Origin: Serratia inhibens
GTDB lineage: Bacteria; Pseudomonadota; Gammaproteobacteria; Enterobacterales; Enterobacteriaceae
NCBI RefSeq assembly: GCF_003591175.1
Contig: NZ_QYYG01000005.1
Coordinates: 124,001-188,000, forward strand
DNA: 64,000 nucleotides
Reading direction: 5' to 3'
Below are positions 26,601-34,730 of this stretch, one piece after another; the first letter of the stretch is position 1, and every line of letters begins with the position of its first letter. A program made the position numbers and the translations under genes. The notes beneath the pieces are model-generated. The model did no database searches. It was given only the letters and a program-made list of their open reading frames with translations, and had not been told where the DNA came from.

Positions 26601-28471
26601 TGGGGCGGCCCCACACACGAACGGTGACGGATATCACGACTGCCGCCACCCTGGTGATGACCCTGGAGTACGACGACTTTGGCCGGGAAGTCACCCGAAC
26701 CCTTGATGGTGGCCAGGGTACCATGCTGACTCTGGAGCAGAGCTGGCTGGCAAACAGCCTGTTGGACAGACGTATTACACAGCAAAACAATGCGCTGCTG
26801 AAGGATGAGCAGTACGAGTACGACAGCCGTAACCGCCTGGTCAGCTACCGCGTCAGTGGCAGTGCGCCATCGGCGGACGCATATGGCCACCTGTTGGCCG
26901 GCCAGCAGTACAGCTATGATGCACTGAACAACCTGAGCCGTGTGACCAGCCAACTGACCGACGGCAGCCATGACACGGCGATGTTCTACTATGACAATGC
27001 GGATGATCCGACCCAACTGAGCCGGGTAACCCACACGCACGGCAGTTATCCGCAGGTTATTTCGCTGGAATATGATGCAGAAGGCCGCATGATCCGCGAT
27101 GAAGCCGGCAGAACGTTAAGCTATGACGTACTGGGGCGGCTGACCAGCGTCAGTGGGACGGATGTTCCCGGCGGACATTATGGCTATGATGCGCTGAACC
27201 GGCTGGTCAGCCAGAAGGTGAATGACGGGGATATCCATGCGCTGTATTACCGGGGCGATGAACTGGTCAATGAGATCCTGGTCACGCAGCAGCGTGAAAT
27301 CCGGCTGATTAAAGGCGGACACACCTGTTTGGGGGTCAGCGAGGGTCAGCGCCTGACGCTGACGGCGGGCGACGGCAATGACAGTCTGCTGTGGTCCTGG
27401 GAGAGTGGGCAGACCGAAGGTAGCCTGCACGGTTGGTCACCGTACGGTAGCGGTAAGGCGGCAGCGCTGCTGCCGGGGTTCAACGGTGAACGGTGCGATC
27501 CGGTAAGCGGCGCGTATCACCTGGGTAACGGATACCGGGCGTACAACCCGGTACTGATGCGCTTTAACTGCCCGGACAGCCTGAGCCCGTTCGGCGCGGG
27601 GGGGATAAACCCGTACGCATACTGCGGGGGGGACCCAATCAACTTCACCGACCCGTCCGGGCACATGAGCTGGCAGGGGATCCTGGGAATAGGTCTGGGT
27701 ATTCTGGGGCTGGTCGGTGCCGTGTTCACTGCGGGAGCATCCATTGCGGCGGCGGGCGGTATAGCGGCGGCGCTGGAGTCTGCGTCGGCGGTGTCGCTGG
27801 CGGTTGGCGCGCTGGGTGTGGTGGCGGACATGACGGCGATAGCCAGCGGTATTGTGGCGAATGTGGATCCGCAAGCCTCGGCGGTGCTGGGGTGGGTGTC
27901 GATGGCGTCTGGGTTAGTGGGGCTTGGCGTGGGTGGCTTGCAGGCAGTCAGAAAAGCGACTCAAGCAACACGCCAAAGACTGGGCAACATTCGAAGTACG
28001 GGGTTATCAGGGCGAGGAGCGGTACGCGCTGCCAGACAAAGGGGATATTCTCAACATCCTGATATTCCGGGGATCGCAGTTGCCGTTCGTGACCGTAAAT
28101 CTCGTCGTTACAGCATGATGTACTCGAGGAAAAGACTGGATGATGATAATATACGGTATGAAGCGCATGAGATAATAGAATTTCCTTCTGACTCAGAAGC
28201 CCAAAATGCCATATTCAGACGTCTTAATCGACGTTATCCCTACCAATCACCACAATCAAGTCCTGTGCCAGTTAGAGCGCAACGACAATCTGTTGAACCA
28301 CCAGTATTTCAACCTGAAGAATTCAGTGGAAGATTGATGCCTCCACCGGCCTATGATAAGGGGACGGTGGCTTTTTATTACCCTCCCCACTATAGTCGCA
28401 TCAAGAATGATCAGGTTATATTTAATTGGGACGACTGGGACGACGGACTAGATGAGATGACTCGATTGTAG
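23600..28471 (+). CDS. RHS/YD-repeat protein with TccC-like core (putative toxin)
   Basis: A 1623-residue protein with no signal peptide. The N-terminal region begins SDNFNTQAGNFSTGLNSTVDP. Many YD repeats follow through the middle (for example YDDLGRLLHRTQ, YDTFGRERSRTL, YDALGRPHTRTV, YDALNRLVSQKV). The RHS-associated core ends GGINPYAYCGGDPINFTDPSGH, with DPSGH at residues 1351-1355, as in insecticidal TccC proteins. After the core come a glycine/alanine-rich hydrophobic stretch (about 1360-1450) and a basic, proline-rich tip (to 1623) with no recognised fold. RHS shells encapsulate and release a C-terminal toxin. No immunity gene is evident. Its start overlaps the endolysin remnant. Confidence 0.82.
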   Translation: MSDNFNTQAGNFSTGLNSTVDPRTGLYAINLGLLSLAANNQLGPSVDLALTYNPLGSDDIGFGTGFSLGLTSYNVSTGTLKLSSGEQYRVSETGGQPVIFQRKLNTFIFRKTAEAYEVIWKNGVTEVLHGPGSAGALKYPVRIVSPAGRYVSLAWDHTGKTPRLTRLNDEFRTLLTVDYYGNISTVIHTFPASDEGGRLSLLFANNNLTSLTHYAADNTELKWTLSYQPVDSFYLLSGLTYPTGLEEQVRYQGQVMRFPEKSGLPALPAVVSLRRDPGAAQPAQETTWTWSDANYLGFGGIADWSPDNDFTYGIAGIYSYFSTETLTAAETTLITTRTYNKFHLLGEEKTHRDGTVTTQTVRYYADELKPFDQQPLQFLLPRETTETLTDTLGETRARTTQTRFDEQGNLLQQTEADGTVTTLSWYPPEGSEGCPAEPNGFTRFLKQKTVSYPNDAYPDVVDSTETYTYTTLGNTTCAVQDTQSLFSGSVLLQHKTTTYHTVPGSPEFGRISAIDETLYPENGGDSFTSRQVFSTTVSGTRLQQRATFSGHDGLTAITHRTSSALSGALFEETDALGVTTAYTYDDLGRLLHRTQAAGTLYEHATHWSYRMDGTPVTTETGPTGMQQETHFDGTGRVVRRRVRDVDTTQALYDVYAARYNTTGDVASETSQDWQIGDEGEPTFSSLTGNRRYGAWGEARTITTTDGLTSVRSLDPVGLTQTQQMQGLGREQDGARAVNSGMTKRHFDPVSLQLTHSEQRDAAGEVQGTTRYARDGRGLLRRIEDERGHITTFTYDTFGRERSRTLPDGSTVTRRYAPHLAEALVSAISVTGPDVDGNMQSWQLGTQAFDSLGRLTESASGGRITSYAYDGASPAPATVTLPSGSVLQYTYIPELGNAVSSLMADGVMQNFRYDGTTGALLQADEGNTGKSNVWTPAGHLKTEIFNEGDNRRQALHRSTLSGAPAAYTDITGKTTTYERDEFGRLIMLSDEALTVSLTYDALGRPHTRTVTDITTAATLVMTLEYDDFGREVTRTLDGGQGTMLTLEQSWLANSLLDRRITQQNNALLKDEQYEYDSRNRLVSYRVSGSAPSADAYGHLLAGQQYSYDALNNLSRVTSQLTDGSHDTAMFYYDNADDPTQLSRVTHTHGSYPQVISLEYDAEGRMIRDEAGRTLSYDVLGRLTSVSGTDVPGGHYGYDALNRLVSQKVNDGDIHALYYRGDELVNEILVTQQREIRLIKGGHTCLGVSEGQRLTLTAGDGNDSLLWSWESGQTEGSLHGWSPYGSGKAAALLPGFNGERCDPVSGAYHLGNGYRAYNPVLMRFNCPDSLSPFGAGGINPYAYCGGDPINFTDPSGHMSWQGILGIGLGILGLVGAVFTAGASIAAAGGIAAALESASAVSLAVGALGVVADMTAIASGIVANVDPQASAVLGWVSMASGLVGLGVGGLQAVRKATQATRQRLGNIRSTGLSGRGAVRAARQRGYSQHPDIPGIAVAVRDRKSRRYSMMYSRKRLDDDNIRYEAHEIIEFPSDSEAQNAIFRRLNRRYPYQSPQSSPVPVRAQRQSVEPPVFQPEEFSGRLMPPPAYDKGTVAFYYPPHYSRIKNDQVIFNWDDWDDGLDEMTRL

Positions 28472-28639
28472 TGATTTTTTTTGCTTAAGTGGCTGAAATT
28501 TAAAGTAATTAGCAATGGGCCTGTAGGGGGCGTTTTGTTTCTGTTTTTCAGACGTGAAGCGTTAATGGTTTTTTTAATGTTTTATATTATGCGTTAATTT
28601 AATTGTGCTTCTTTAGGCTTGCATTGGTAGCTATTAAAT

Positions 28640-28675
28640 TAATTGGAGTCATCTACTGGATGATGACTCCAATTA
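28640..28675 (+). terminator. Long inverted repeat after the RHS gene, possible terminator
   Basis: A perfect 14-bp stem, core AATTGGAGTCATC (28641-28653) and GATGACTCCAATT (28662-28674) extended by one T-A pair, has an 8-nt loop. It lies 170 bases after the RHS stop. The bases after it are not a strict T-run, so termination is uncertain. Confidence 0.45.
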
Positions 28676-28745
28676 GTAGAACATGTATTTGCGATGAAGG
28701 CACCGATGACTTTTTCATGCAGCTCAATCGAACCTGTATGGCATT

Positions 28746-28762
28746 CGGGGGTTCGACCCCCG
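28746..28762 (+). other. tRNA T-arm-like sequence, possible attachment-site relic
   Basis: CGGGG-GTTCGAC-CCCCG has the exact geometry of a tRNA T-arm (5-bp stem, 7-nt loop with GTTCGA). No matching acceptor, D or anticodon arm is found upstream and no CCA follows. It sits where the island meets the backbone, so a tRNA 3'-end fragment left by integration is possible, but chance is not excluded. Confidence 0.25.
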
Positions 28763-28771
28763 GCGCCGATC

Positions 28772-29614
28772 CTATCTCCCCTCGCTTTCGCTGCGCACCC
28801 GCTCGATATGAATGGTCAAAAACATCATCTCTTCGCTGGTTAGCTGGTGTTGGTAATGTTTTTCGATGTGCTGATTGATTTTGCCGGCGCAGGCGAACGA
28901 CTCGCGGTATTTCTCTTTCACTACCTGGTAGAGCGAATCATCGTCGCTGTCGACGTAGTTTTTCCCCAGCAGGCGCTGGGCGAAGAATTTCAGGTGAGTG
29001 ACAAAGCGGTGGTAACTCAGCGCTTCTTCGTTGTAATCAAAGCGGAAATGGTATTTGACGATGTTAAGGATCTCCTGCATCACGCGGGTGATGTGCAGGG
29101 TGTTGTGCATCTCGTCGTTCAACTGGGCGTTGACCAGATGCAGGGCGATGAAACCGGCTTCGTCCTCCGGCAGGGCGCTGCCCAGCCGCTGGGCGATAAG
29201 ATCCAGCGCGTCCAGCCCGACGGCAAACTCGGCCGGATAGAGCTTTTTGATTTCCCACAGCAGCACGTTTTTGATGTCCAGCCCCTGGGTGTGGCGTTGC
29301 AGCGCAAAGTGGATATGGTCGGTCAGCGTGATATAGACGATGTTGTGCAACTGGCCCGGCAGGCGCTGGCGGGCAAGGGTGATGATTTTGTCGGCGGTGG
29401 TCACGCAGGCCAGTGGGATCTCCGCCAGCAGCTCTTTGTAGCGTTCGCCCATCTCACCGCCGTTCGGCGTGAAGATCTTCTCGATCAAATTTTCATCCAG
29501 CAGATCGCCGGCCTTCTTTTTAAAACCGATGCCGCGACCCATCATCACCGTTTCTTCCTGACGGTCGTCCAAGGTAATCACCGCGTTATTATTAAGTATT
29601 TTTGCGATTTTCAT
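28772..29614 (-). CDS. BglG/LicT family transcription antiterminator
   Basis: A 280-residue RNA-binding antiterminator. The N-terminal CAT domain (MKIAKILNNNAVITLDDR..., with MGRGIGFKKKAGD) is followed by two PTS regulation domains with the usual histidines (LTDHIHFALQR, ENEAGFIALHLVNA-like DEAGFIALHL, and FLTIHIERV). It prevents termination at leader terminators when its RNA target is bound, and is controlled by PTS phosphorylation. The ATG at 29614 gives the family length; an in-frame start at 29764 lies upstream of the leader terminator. No PTS permease or beta-glucosidase gene follows: the next DNA is the RHS island, so this regulator is orphaned. Confidence 0.88.
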   Translation of the reverse strand: MKIAKILNNNAVITLDDRQEETVMMGRGIGFKKKAGDLLDENLIEKIFTPNGGEMGERYKELLAEIPLACVTTADKIITLARQRLPGQLHNIVYITLTDHIHFALQRHTQGLDIKNVLLWEIKKLYPAEFAVGLDALDLIAQRLGSALPEDEAGFIALHLVNAQLNDEMHNTLHITRVMQEILNIVKYHFRFDYNEEALSYHRFVTHLKFFAQRLLGKNYVDSDDDSLYQVVKEKYRESFACAGKINQHIEKHYQHQLTSEEMMFLTIHIERVRSESEGR

Positions 29615-29648
29615 GGTTATTCCCGGATGCTTCAGCGTGCTGAAAACG

Positions 29649-29690
29649 AAAAAACCTGACGCACGGGAGCGATCCCCTGCGTCAGGTTTT
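29649..29690 (-). terminator. Leader terminator of the BglG-type gene
   Basis: On the minus strand a perfect 13-bp stem, AAAACCTGACGCA and TGCGTCAGGTTTT (plus 29678-29690 and 29651-29663), contains an inner GGGA/TCCC stem and runs into six Ts. It lies 35 bases before the start codon, where an antiterminator-controlled attenuator is expected. Its first arm overlaps the right half of the RAT. Confidence 0.8.
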
Positions 29691-29810
29691 GCCTGTATGC
29701 GAATATTTTTCTCCCCCTGAACCGGCCGGGGGCTGCATGCAGTGCCTGCATGAGTCTGAGTCATCGGGCAAGGCTGCAGCTTGAAATTCTTAGGTATACA
29801 GTAACAATCC
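29685..29810 (-). promoter_or_regulatory. Ribonucleic antiterminator (RAT) split by a repeat-derived insertion
   Basis: On the minus strand GGATTGTTACTG (plus 29799-29810) is an exact match to the left half of the bgl-type RAT. CAGGCAAAACC (plus 29685-29695) exactly matches the right half. In known RATs only about 6 bases separate these halves; here 103 bases do (29696-29798). The right half overlaps the terminator stem, as in bgl leaders. The intervening DNA starts TATACC...TTTCAAGCTGCAGC, like an ERIC end. It can form its own hairpins (CATGCAG/CTGCATG and CCCCC/GGGGG), so the RAT stem could perhaps still close. Confidence 0.6.
29696..29798. repeat. ERIC-like remnant inside the RAT loop
   Basis: Minus-strand TATACC...TTTCAAGCTGCAGC resembles the termini of the two fuller ERIC copies in this window, which read ATACCC...GAAGCTGC. 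The other end is diverged (ATTCGCATA). The segment is bounded by TA dinucleotides, which suits the TA target preference proposed for ERIC-type elements. It is a decayed or partial copy. Confidence 0.4.
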
Positions 29811-29888
29811 TGTTATCAGCAGCATCATAACCCTTGTCAGCGGCGTCTCAACTCCTTTCGCCGGGGAGTGCCGCCGCGGTCACACTTC

Positions 29889-31256
29889 TCAGTCGCTACC
29901 GGACAGCATCAGGTCCTGCGGTGCGTTGCGGCGCTGGGTTTTGGTCAGCAGGAAATAGAGATAACCGCAGGCCATCAGGGCGATAAACACCCCACCGATC
30001 ACCGGGTTAAACCACAGCATGGCAATCAGGCACACCAACGCCAGCACCAGCGCGATGGCCGGCACCAGCGGATAGCCGGGCGCCATGAAGCTGCGCTCCA
30101 GCTCCGGCGCAATGCGGCGCAGCTTGAACAGGCTGAGCATGCTCATCAGGTACATCACGATGGCGCCGAAGACGGCCATGGTGATCATGGCGGCGGTAAG
30201 GCTCATGCCCTGCAGGTTGATCCAGCTGTCGCTGAAGATCGCGGCGATGCCGATCACGCCGCCAGCCAGGATCGCCCGGTGCGGCGTCTGGAAGCGCGAC
30301 AGTTTCGCCAGCGAGGTCGGCAGGTAACCGGCGCGTGCCAGCGCGAAGAACTGGCGCGAATAGCCGAGAATAATGCCGTGGAAGCTGGCCACCAATCCAA
30401 ACAGGCCAATCCACACCAGCATGTGCATCCAGCCGGAGTTTTCGCCGACCACCATTTTCATCGCCTGCGGCAACGGATCGTTGATGTTCGACAGTTTGCT
30501 CCAGTCGCCTGCGCCGCCGGCCAATAACATCACACCCAGCGCCAATACCACCAGCGTCAGAATGCCGGAAATGTAGGCGCGAGGAATGGTGCGTTTCGGA
30601 TCCCTGGCTTCTTCCGCCGCCATTGCCGCGCCCTCGATGGCCAGGAAAAACCAGATGGCGAACGGAATGGCGGCGAAGATACCGGACAGCGCCGCGCTGC
30701 CGAAATGATCGCTGCCCGCCCAGCCGTTGAGCACGAAGTTGCTGAAGCTAAAGCCGGGCGCCACCACGCCCATAAACACCAGCAGCTCAAAGACCGCCAG
30801 CACGGTGACGCAAAGTTCGAACAGCGCCGCCAGCTTCACACCGAGGATATTCAGCGTCATAAAGATGGCGTAGGCGCCCACCGCCGCCCACTTGGGGTTG
30901 AGCGCCGGGTATTGCACGTTGAGGTAAGCGCCGATCGCCATGGCAATCGCCGGGGGGGCGAACACGAATTCCACCAGCGTCGCCAGCCCGGCGATCAGGC
31001 CGCCGGTTTCGCCAAAGGCGCGGCGGCTATAGGCGAAAGGCCCGCCTGCGTGAGGGATTGCGGTGGTCAGCTCGGTAAAGCTGAAGATAAAACAGCCGTA
31101 CATGGTCGCCACCATCAGGGTGGTGATCAGGAAACCGAGCGTCCCCGCCACACCCCAGCCATAGCTCCAGCCAAAATATTCCCCGGAAATCACCAGCCCG
31201 ACGGCAATGCCCCAAAGATGCAGGGTACCCAGGGTAGGTTTAAGTTGCATTGTCAT
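29889..31256 (-). CDS. eat: Ethanolamine permease
   Basis: A 455-residue amino acid/polyamine/organocation transporter with about 12 membrane segments. The Eat hallmark sequences are present: LHLWGIAVGLVISGEYFGWSYG, FTELTTAIPHAGGPFAYSRRAFG and FFLAIEGAAMAAEEARDPKRTIP. It imports ethanolamine as a carbon or nitrogen source. The ammonia-lyase genes eutBC, often next to eat, are not present in this window. It is upstream of the antiterminator gene on the same strand, separated by about 80 bases before the RAT. Confidence 0.88.
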   Translation of the reverse strand: MTMQLKPTLGTLHLWGIAVGLVISGEYFGWSYGWGVAGTLGFLITTLMVATMYGCFIFSFTELTTAIPHAGGPFAYSRRAFGETGGLIAGLATLVEFVFAPPAIAMAIGAYLNVQYPALNPKWAAVGAYAIFMTLNILGVKLAALFELCVTVLAVFELLVFMGVVAPGFSFSNFVLNGWAGSDHFGSAALSGIFAAIPFAIWFFLAIEGAAMAAEEARDPKRTIPRAYISGILTLVVLALGVMLLAGGAGDWSKLSNINDPLPQAMKMVVGENSGWMHMLVWIGLFGLVASFHGIILGYSRQFFALARAGYLPTSLAKLSRFQTPHRAILAGGVIGIAAIFSDSWINLQGMSLTAAMITMAVFGAIVMYLMSMLSLFKLRRIAPELERSFMAPGYPLVPAIALVLALVCLIAMLWFNPVIGGVFIALMACGYLYFLLTKTQRRNAPQDLMLSGSD

Positions 31257-31475
31257 GTCGCTCTCCCGATCGAAAAAACCGTCTGCGCTGATAAAAGGTA
31301 TCCAGCCGCAACGTTGCAGGTTTTATGCCATGACGATGCCTGTCCGCCGGCGTGGGTGAGCCGCTAACGGCTGCTTATCAAACCGAGAGGTTCACCGCCT
31401 GACCGCGCACCAAAAGTGAGCAGCAAGGCGGCGAGAATGCGCTTTTCTGGTGATTTATTGACCGTAAAGGGCGGC

Positions 31476-34400
31476 CTAACTTTCCAGCCGAAACTGCGGC
31501 TCCAGCCGGCTGATACCCAGTCCGTTGACCTTTTTCACCTTAATCTGCACCGGAATGCGTTCTTTCATCGCTTCGACATGGCTGATCACGCCGATGGTTT
31601 TACCGGAAGCATTCAGGCTGTCGAGCGCGTCCAGCGCGGTATCCAGGGTTTCCGCATCCAGCGTGCCGAAGCCTTCGTCGAGGAACAGCGAGTCGATGCT
31701 GGTTTTATGGCTGACCAGATCAGACAGCGCCAGCGCCAATGCCAGGCTGACCAGGAAACTTTCGCCGCCGGACAGGGTGCGGGTATCACGCAGCGCGTCC
31801 GCCTGCCAGGTATCCACCACCTGCAGTTCCAGCGCGTCGCTGGTTTTGCGTTGCAACAGGTAACGCCCATGCAGCCGCCCAAGCTGGTTATTGGCCAGAT
31901 ACACCAGATGATCCAGCGTCAGCCCCTGGGCAAACTTACGGAATTTATCGCCCTCTTTGGAGCCGATCAGTTGATTGAGGTAGCTCCAGTCGTCGTACTG
32001 CTGCTGGCTTTGGCCGATTTGTTCAAACAGCGATTGCTGATTGAGACGGCGCGCGGCGTCGCTTTCCAATTGGTTGCGCACTTCACCCTGGCGCAGTTGC
32101 ACGGTTTTCAACTGCTGCGCAAGCGCCTCCAGGCTCTGGCTCAGGGCTTGCGCGTCGGCCTGGATTTCATCCAGCCCCTCCGGGCGCTGCTGTCGCTGCC
32201 GCTCCAGCGTCTGGGCTGCCTGTGCCAGCAGGGCGCTGGCCTCCACCTGCCGCTGGTGCAGCTGTTCTTTATGCTGCTGCAATTGCCGGCGCTGTGCGTC
32301 GTCCAACAGCGCGGCGCTGAAAGTGGCTTCGTCGCTGAATTCGCTGGCGGCCAGTGCTTCCAGCCAGGTTTGTTCCGCCTGTTGCAACCTCTCGCTCTGC
32401 CGTTGTTGCTGCTGTTGCAAGCCGGCAAGCTGGCCGGCCAGGCGATCGCGCTGCTCCTGAGCTTTCTGCCATTGTTCCGCCGCCTGAAGGCTGGCCTGCT
32501 CGCAGACGGCCTGTTGGGCACGCAACTGTTCACGCACCTGCGGAATCTGTTGTTCGCCAAACAGCGCCAGCCGCTGCGTGCGGTGTTCGCCCAGGGTTTG
32601 CTCGCCCTCTTGCCACTGTTGCTGCAGGCGTTGCTGTTGCAACTGTGCATCGGCGTGGTTTTTTTCCAGCAGGGTGAAGCGTTCGTCCAGCAACGCTTGT
32701 TGCTGTTGCGCCTGTTGTTGCTGTGCCTGCAGTTCAGCCAGGGCATCTTTCGCCTGCTGCACCGCCTGTGCCGCCTGTTCGTGCTGCGTCAGCCATTGCT
32801 GGCCCTGGCGTTCTTCGCTGTCGCAGGCGTTCAGCCACTGGCCCAGGCGCTCGGCATCTTCCAGTTCGAAATCAAACGCCAGCGGTGCGCTGAGGGTTTG
32901 CCACTGTTGGCGCTGGGCGGCAAGTTGTTGTTCGTCCTGCGTTATCTGCTGCTGTTGGCGCTGTTGTTGTTCCTTCAGGCTTTCGCAACGGGTGCGCAGT
33001 TCGGTGCCCAAGGTGTACAGCGCCTCGGTTTTGACGCGCATTTCCGCCAGGCGCAATGCCGTCTCGGAGGGTTTTACCGCCTGATATTGCTCAATGGCCG
33101 GATGGCTGGCGGAGCCGCACAGCGGGCAGGGCTCGCCGCTTTGCAGCAGCGCGCGCTCGGCTTCCAGGCTGACGATGCGTTTTTCCAACTCAAGGGCTTT
33201 TTCCACGTCCAACTGATGCGCTTTTTGCTGCTTGTAGTGCCGCCGCGTTTCTTCCAGCTGTTGCTCATGTTCGCCAAGTTGTGCCTGACGGGCGCTAAAC
33301 TCTTTACGCTGTTGCTCGAGCCGTTCGTTGGTCTGGCGGAACAGCGAGGAGAGGGTGAACAACTGCTGGCGCACCGGGCGCAGCTCGGCCAACGCGGTCT
33401 GACGCTGACGCAGCGCCGCCAGCGGCGACTGCGCTTCCAGCGCATTTTGCTGTTGTTGCTGCGTCATCAGCGCTGCGCTAAGGCCGTTAAGCTTCTCCTG
33501 ATGCTGCCCGGCTTGCGCGGTCAGTTGGCTGCGTTGAACCTTGAGTTGCTCCAGATCCGCTTTCTGCTGATGGCACTGTCGGGCGGCGCTGTCGCACGCC
33601 TGCTGCAATTCCGCCTGCGTTTTTTGCCACTGCGCAATCTGGTGGTCGAGCGGGACGATTTGCTCGTCGATCAGCCGCTGCTGGGTCTGCTGGCGTTCGG
33701 CCTGCGCCTGTTGCTCGGCGCGCGCTTTTTCCATTGCCTGCTGCAATGGCGCCATCTGCGCAAGCTGATGTTCCTGTTGCTGCGCCAGTTGGGCGATCTG
33801 CTGTTGCAGCGCTTGTTGGTCGCTGCGGCAGCGGTGACGATCGCTATGCAGCGGTCGCAGTTTCTCCGCCGGTTCGCTGCGCGCCAACTGCTGCAACTGC
33901 GGTTCGGCCGCAGCCTGTTCTTGTTGCACGACGCTCAACTGGCGTTGGTATTCCTGCTGCTGGTGCTGCGTTTGCTGCCACTGTTGCAGCCAGTTCAGCG
34001 CCTGTTGCTGTTGCCGGGCCTGCCCGCTGAGGGCGGCTTCCTGCGCGCTCAGCTCAGCTAACTGGCTCTCCAACTGCTGACGCTGTTCGTCATTCAGCAG
34101 CTCAATGCCGCTGGCGCGTTGATGCAAGGCGTCCAGATCGGCTTTGGCCTGTTTGTGCTGCTCGAAAACCCGTTCGGAAAGCTGGCCGTAGATCTCGGTG
34201 CCGGTCAGCTCTTCCAGCAGTTCGGCCCGGTCATTGGCATCGGCATTGAGGAAGGCGGCGAACTGCCCCTGGGACAGCATCATCGATTTGGTGAAGCGGC
34301 CGAAATCCAGCCCGGTGATCGCGGCGGTCAGATCCAGCTTGTCGCGGACTTTATCCGCCAGGATTTTACCGTCTTCACGCAGTGCCAGTTCCACCTTTGG

Positions 34401-34730
34401 CGCTTGCAGGTTGCCGTCCGGCGCGTTTTTGGCACGGCGTTGGCTCCAGAAGGCGCGGTAACCGACGCCCTTGACCTCAAATTCGACTTCCGCCAGCGAT
34501 TCGGCGGTGTGGCGCGTCATCAGTTCGTTCTGGCTCGGCGTCACGTTGAGGCGCGGCGTTTGGTGGTAGAGCGCCAGACAAATGGCATCCAGCAGCGTGG
34601 TTTTGCCCGCGCCGGTCGGCCCGGTGATGGCGAACAGCCCATTGCTGGCAAAAGGCTCTGCGGTGAAATCGATCTTCCACTCGCCCTGCAATGAATTGAG
34701 GTTCTTCAGCCGCAGGCTCAGAATTTTCAT
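31476..34730 (-). CDS. sbcC: Exonuclease subunit SbcC
   Basis: A 1084-residue SMC/Rad50-type ATPase that, with SbcD, cleaves hairpins and palindromes at replication forks. The Walker A GPTGAGKT is at residues 37-44. Very long glutamine-rich coiled coils flank the zinc-hook CPLC (about residue 535). The C-terminal ABC signature [17 protein letters not shown] and Walker [17 protein letters not shown] follow. The ATG overlaps the sbcD stop by four bases (ATGA), so the pair is translationally coupled. Confidence 0.95.
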   Translation of the reverse strand: MKILSLRLKNLNSLQGEWKIDFTAEPFASNGLFAITGPTGAGKTTLLDAICLALYHQTPRLNVTPSQNELMTRHTAESLAEVEFEVKGVGYRAFWSQRRAKNAPDGNLQAPKVELALREDGKILADKVRDKLDLTAAITGLDFGRFTKSMMLSQGQFAAFLNADANDRAELLEELTGTEIYGQLSERVFEQHKQAKADLDALHQRASGIELLNDEQRQQLESQLAELSAQEAALSGQARQQQQALNWLQQWQQTQHQQQEYQRQLSVVQQEQAAAEPQLQQLARSEPAEKLRPLHSDRHRCRSDQQALQQQIAQLAQQQEHQLAQMAPLQQAMEKARAEQQAQAERQQTQQRLIDEQIVPLDHQIAQWQKTQAELQQACDSAARQCHQQKADLEQLKVQRSQLTAQAGQHQEKLNGLSAALMTQQQQQNALEAQSPLAALRQRQTALAELRPVRQQLFTLSSLFRQTNERLEQQRKEFSARQAQLGEHEQQLEETRRHYKQQKAHQLDVEKALELEKRIVSLEAERALLQSGEPCPLCGSASHPAIEQYQAVKPSETALRLAEMRVKTEALYTLGTELRTRCESLKEQQQRQQQQITQDEQQLAAQRQQWQTLSAPLAFDFELEDAERLGQWLNACDSEERQGQQWLTQHEQAAQAVQQAKDALAELQAQQQQAQQQQALLDERFTLLEKNHADAQLQQQRLQQQWQEGEQTLGEHRTQRLALFGEQQIPQVREQLRAQQAVCEQASLQAAEQWQKAQEQRDRLAGQLAGLQQQQQRQSERLQQAEQTWLEALAASEFSDEATFSAALLDDAQRRQLQQHKEQLHQRQVEASALLAQAAQTLERQRQQRPEGLDEIQADAQALSQSLEALAQQLKTVQLRQGEVRNQLESDAARRLNQQSLFEQIGQSQQQYDDWSYLNQLIGSKEGDKFRKFAQGLTLDHLVYLANNQLGRLHGRYLLQRKTSDALELQVVDTWQADALRDTRTLSGGESFLVSLALALALSDLVSHKTSIDSLFLDEGFGTLDAETLDTALDALDSLNASGKTIGVISHVEAMKERIPVQIKVKKVNGLGISRLEPQFRLES

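Larger units (their letters stand above)
28472..28771. other. Intergenic region at the right edge of the RHS island
   Basis: Three hundred AT-rich bases follow the RHS gene. They hold a long perfect inverted repeat (28640-28675) and a tRNA T-arm-like sequence (28746-28762), listed separately. Short open frames here look unlike genes. Confidence 0.5.

Noticed and set aside
25598-27040. 480-codon minus-strand frame opposite the RHS gene
   Set aside because: It is a shadow of the RHS frame with no ribosome site or recognisable domain.
27924-28118. Alternative-frame ORF inside the RHS tip (GYQGEERYALPDKGD...)
   Set aside because: It looks partly protein-like, but it has no ribosome site and the RHS frame runs intact to a plausible end. 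A frameshift was considered and not supported.
28670-28775. Complete tRNA gene around the T-arm-like motif
   Set aside because: No acceptor 5' strand complementary to the 3' side, no anticodon arm, no CCA.
28603-28878. 91-codon plus-strand frame after the RHS gene as an immunity gene candidate
   Set aside because: No ribosome site; it runs through the hairpin and T-arm-like motif into the antisense of the antiterminator gene, and the product has no sensible fold.
31416-34061. 881-codon open frame on the plus strand
   Set aside because: It is antisense to sbcC. The long run arises because the CAG-rich glutamine coiled coil reads as leucine codons on the other strand; the product is a low-complexity Leu/Gln/Arg string without a family match.
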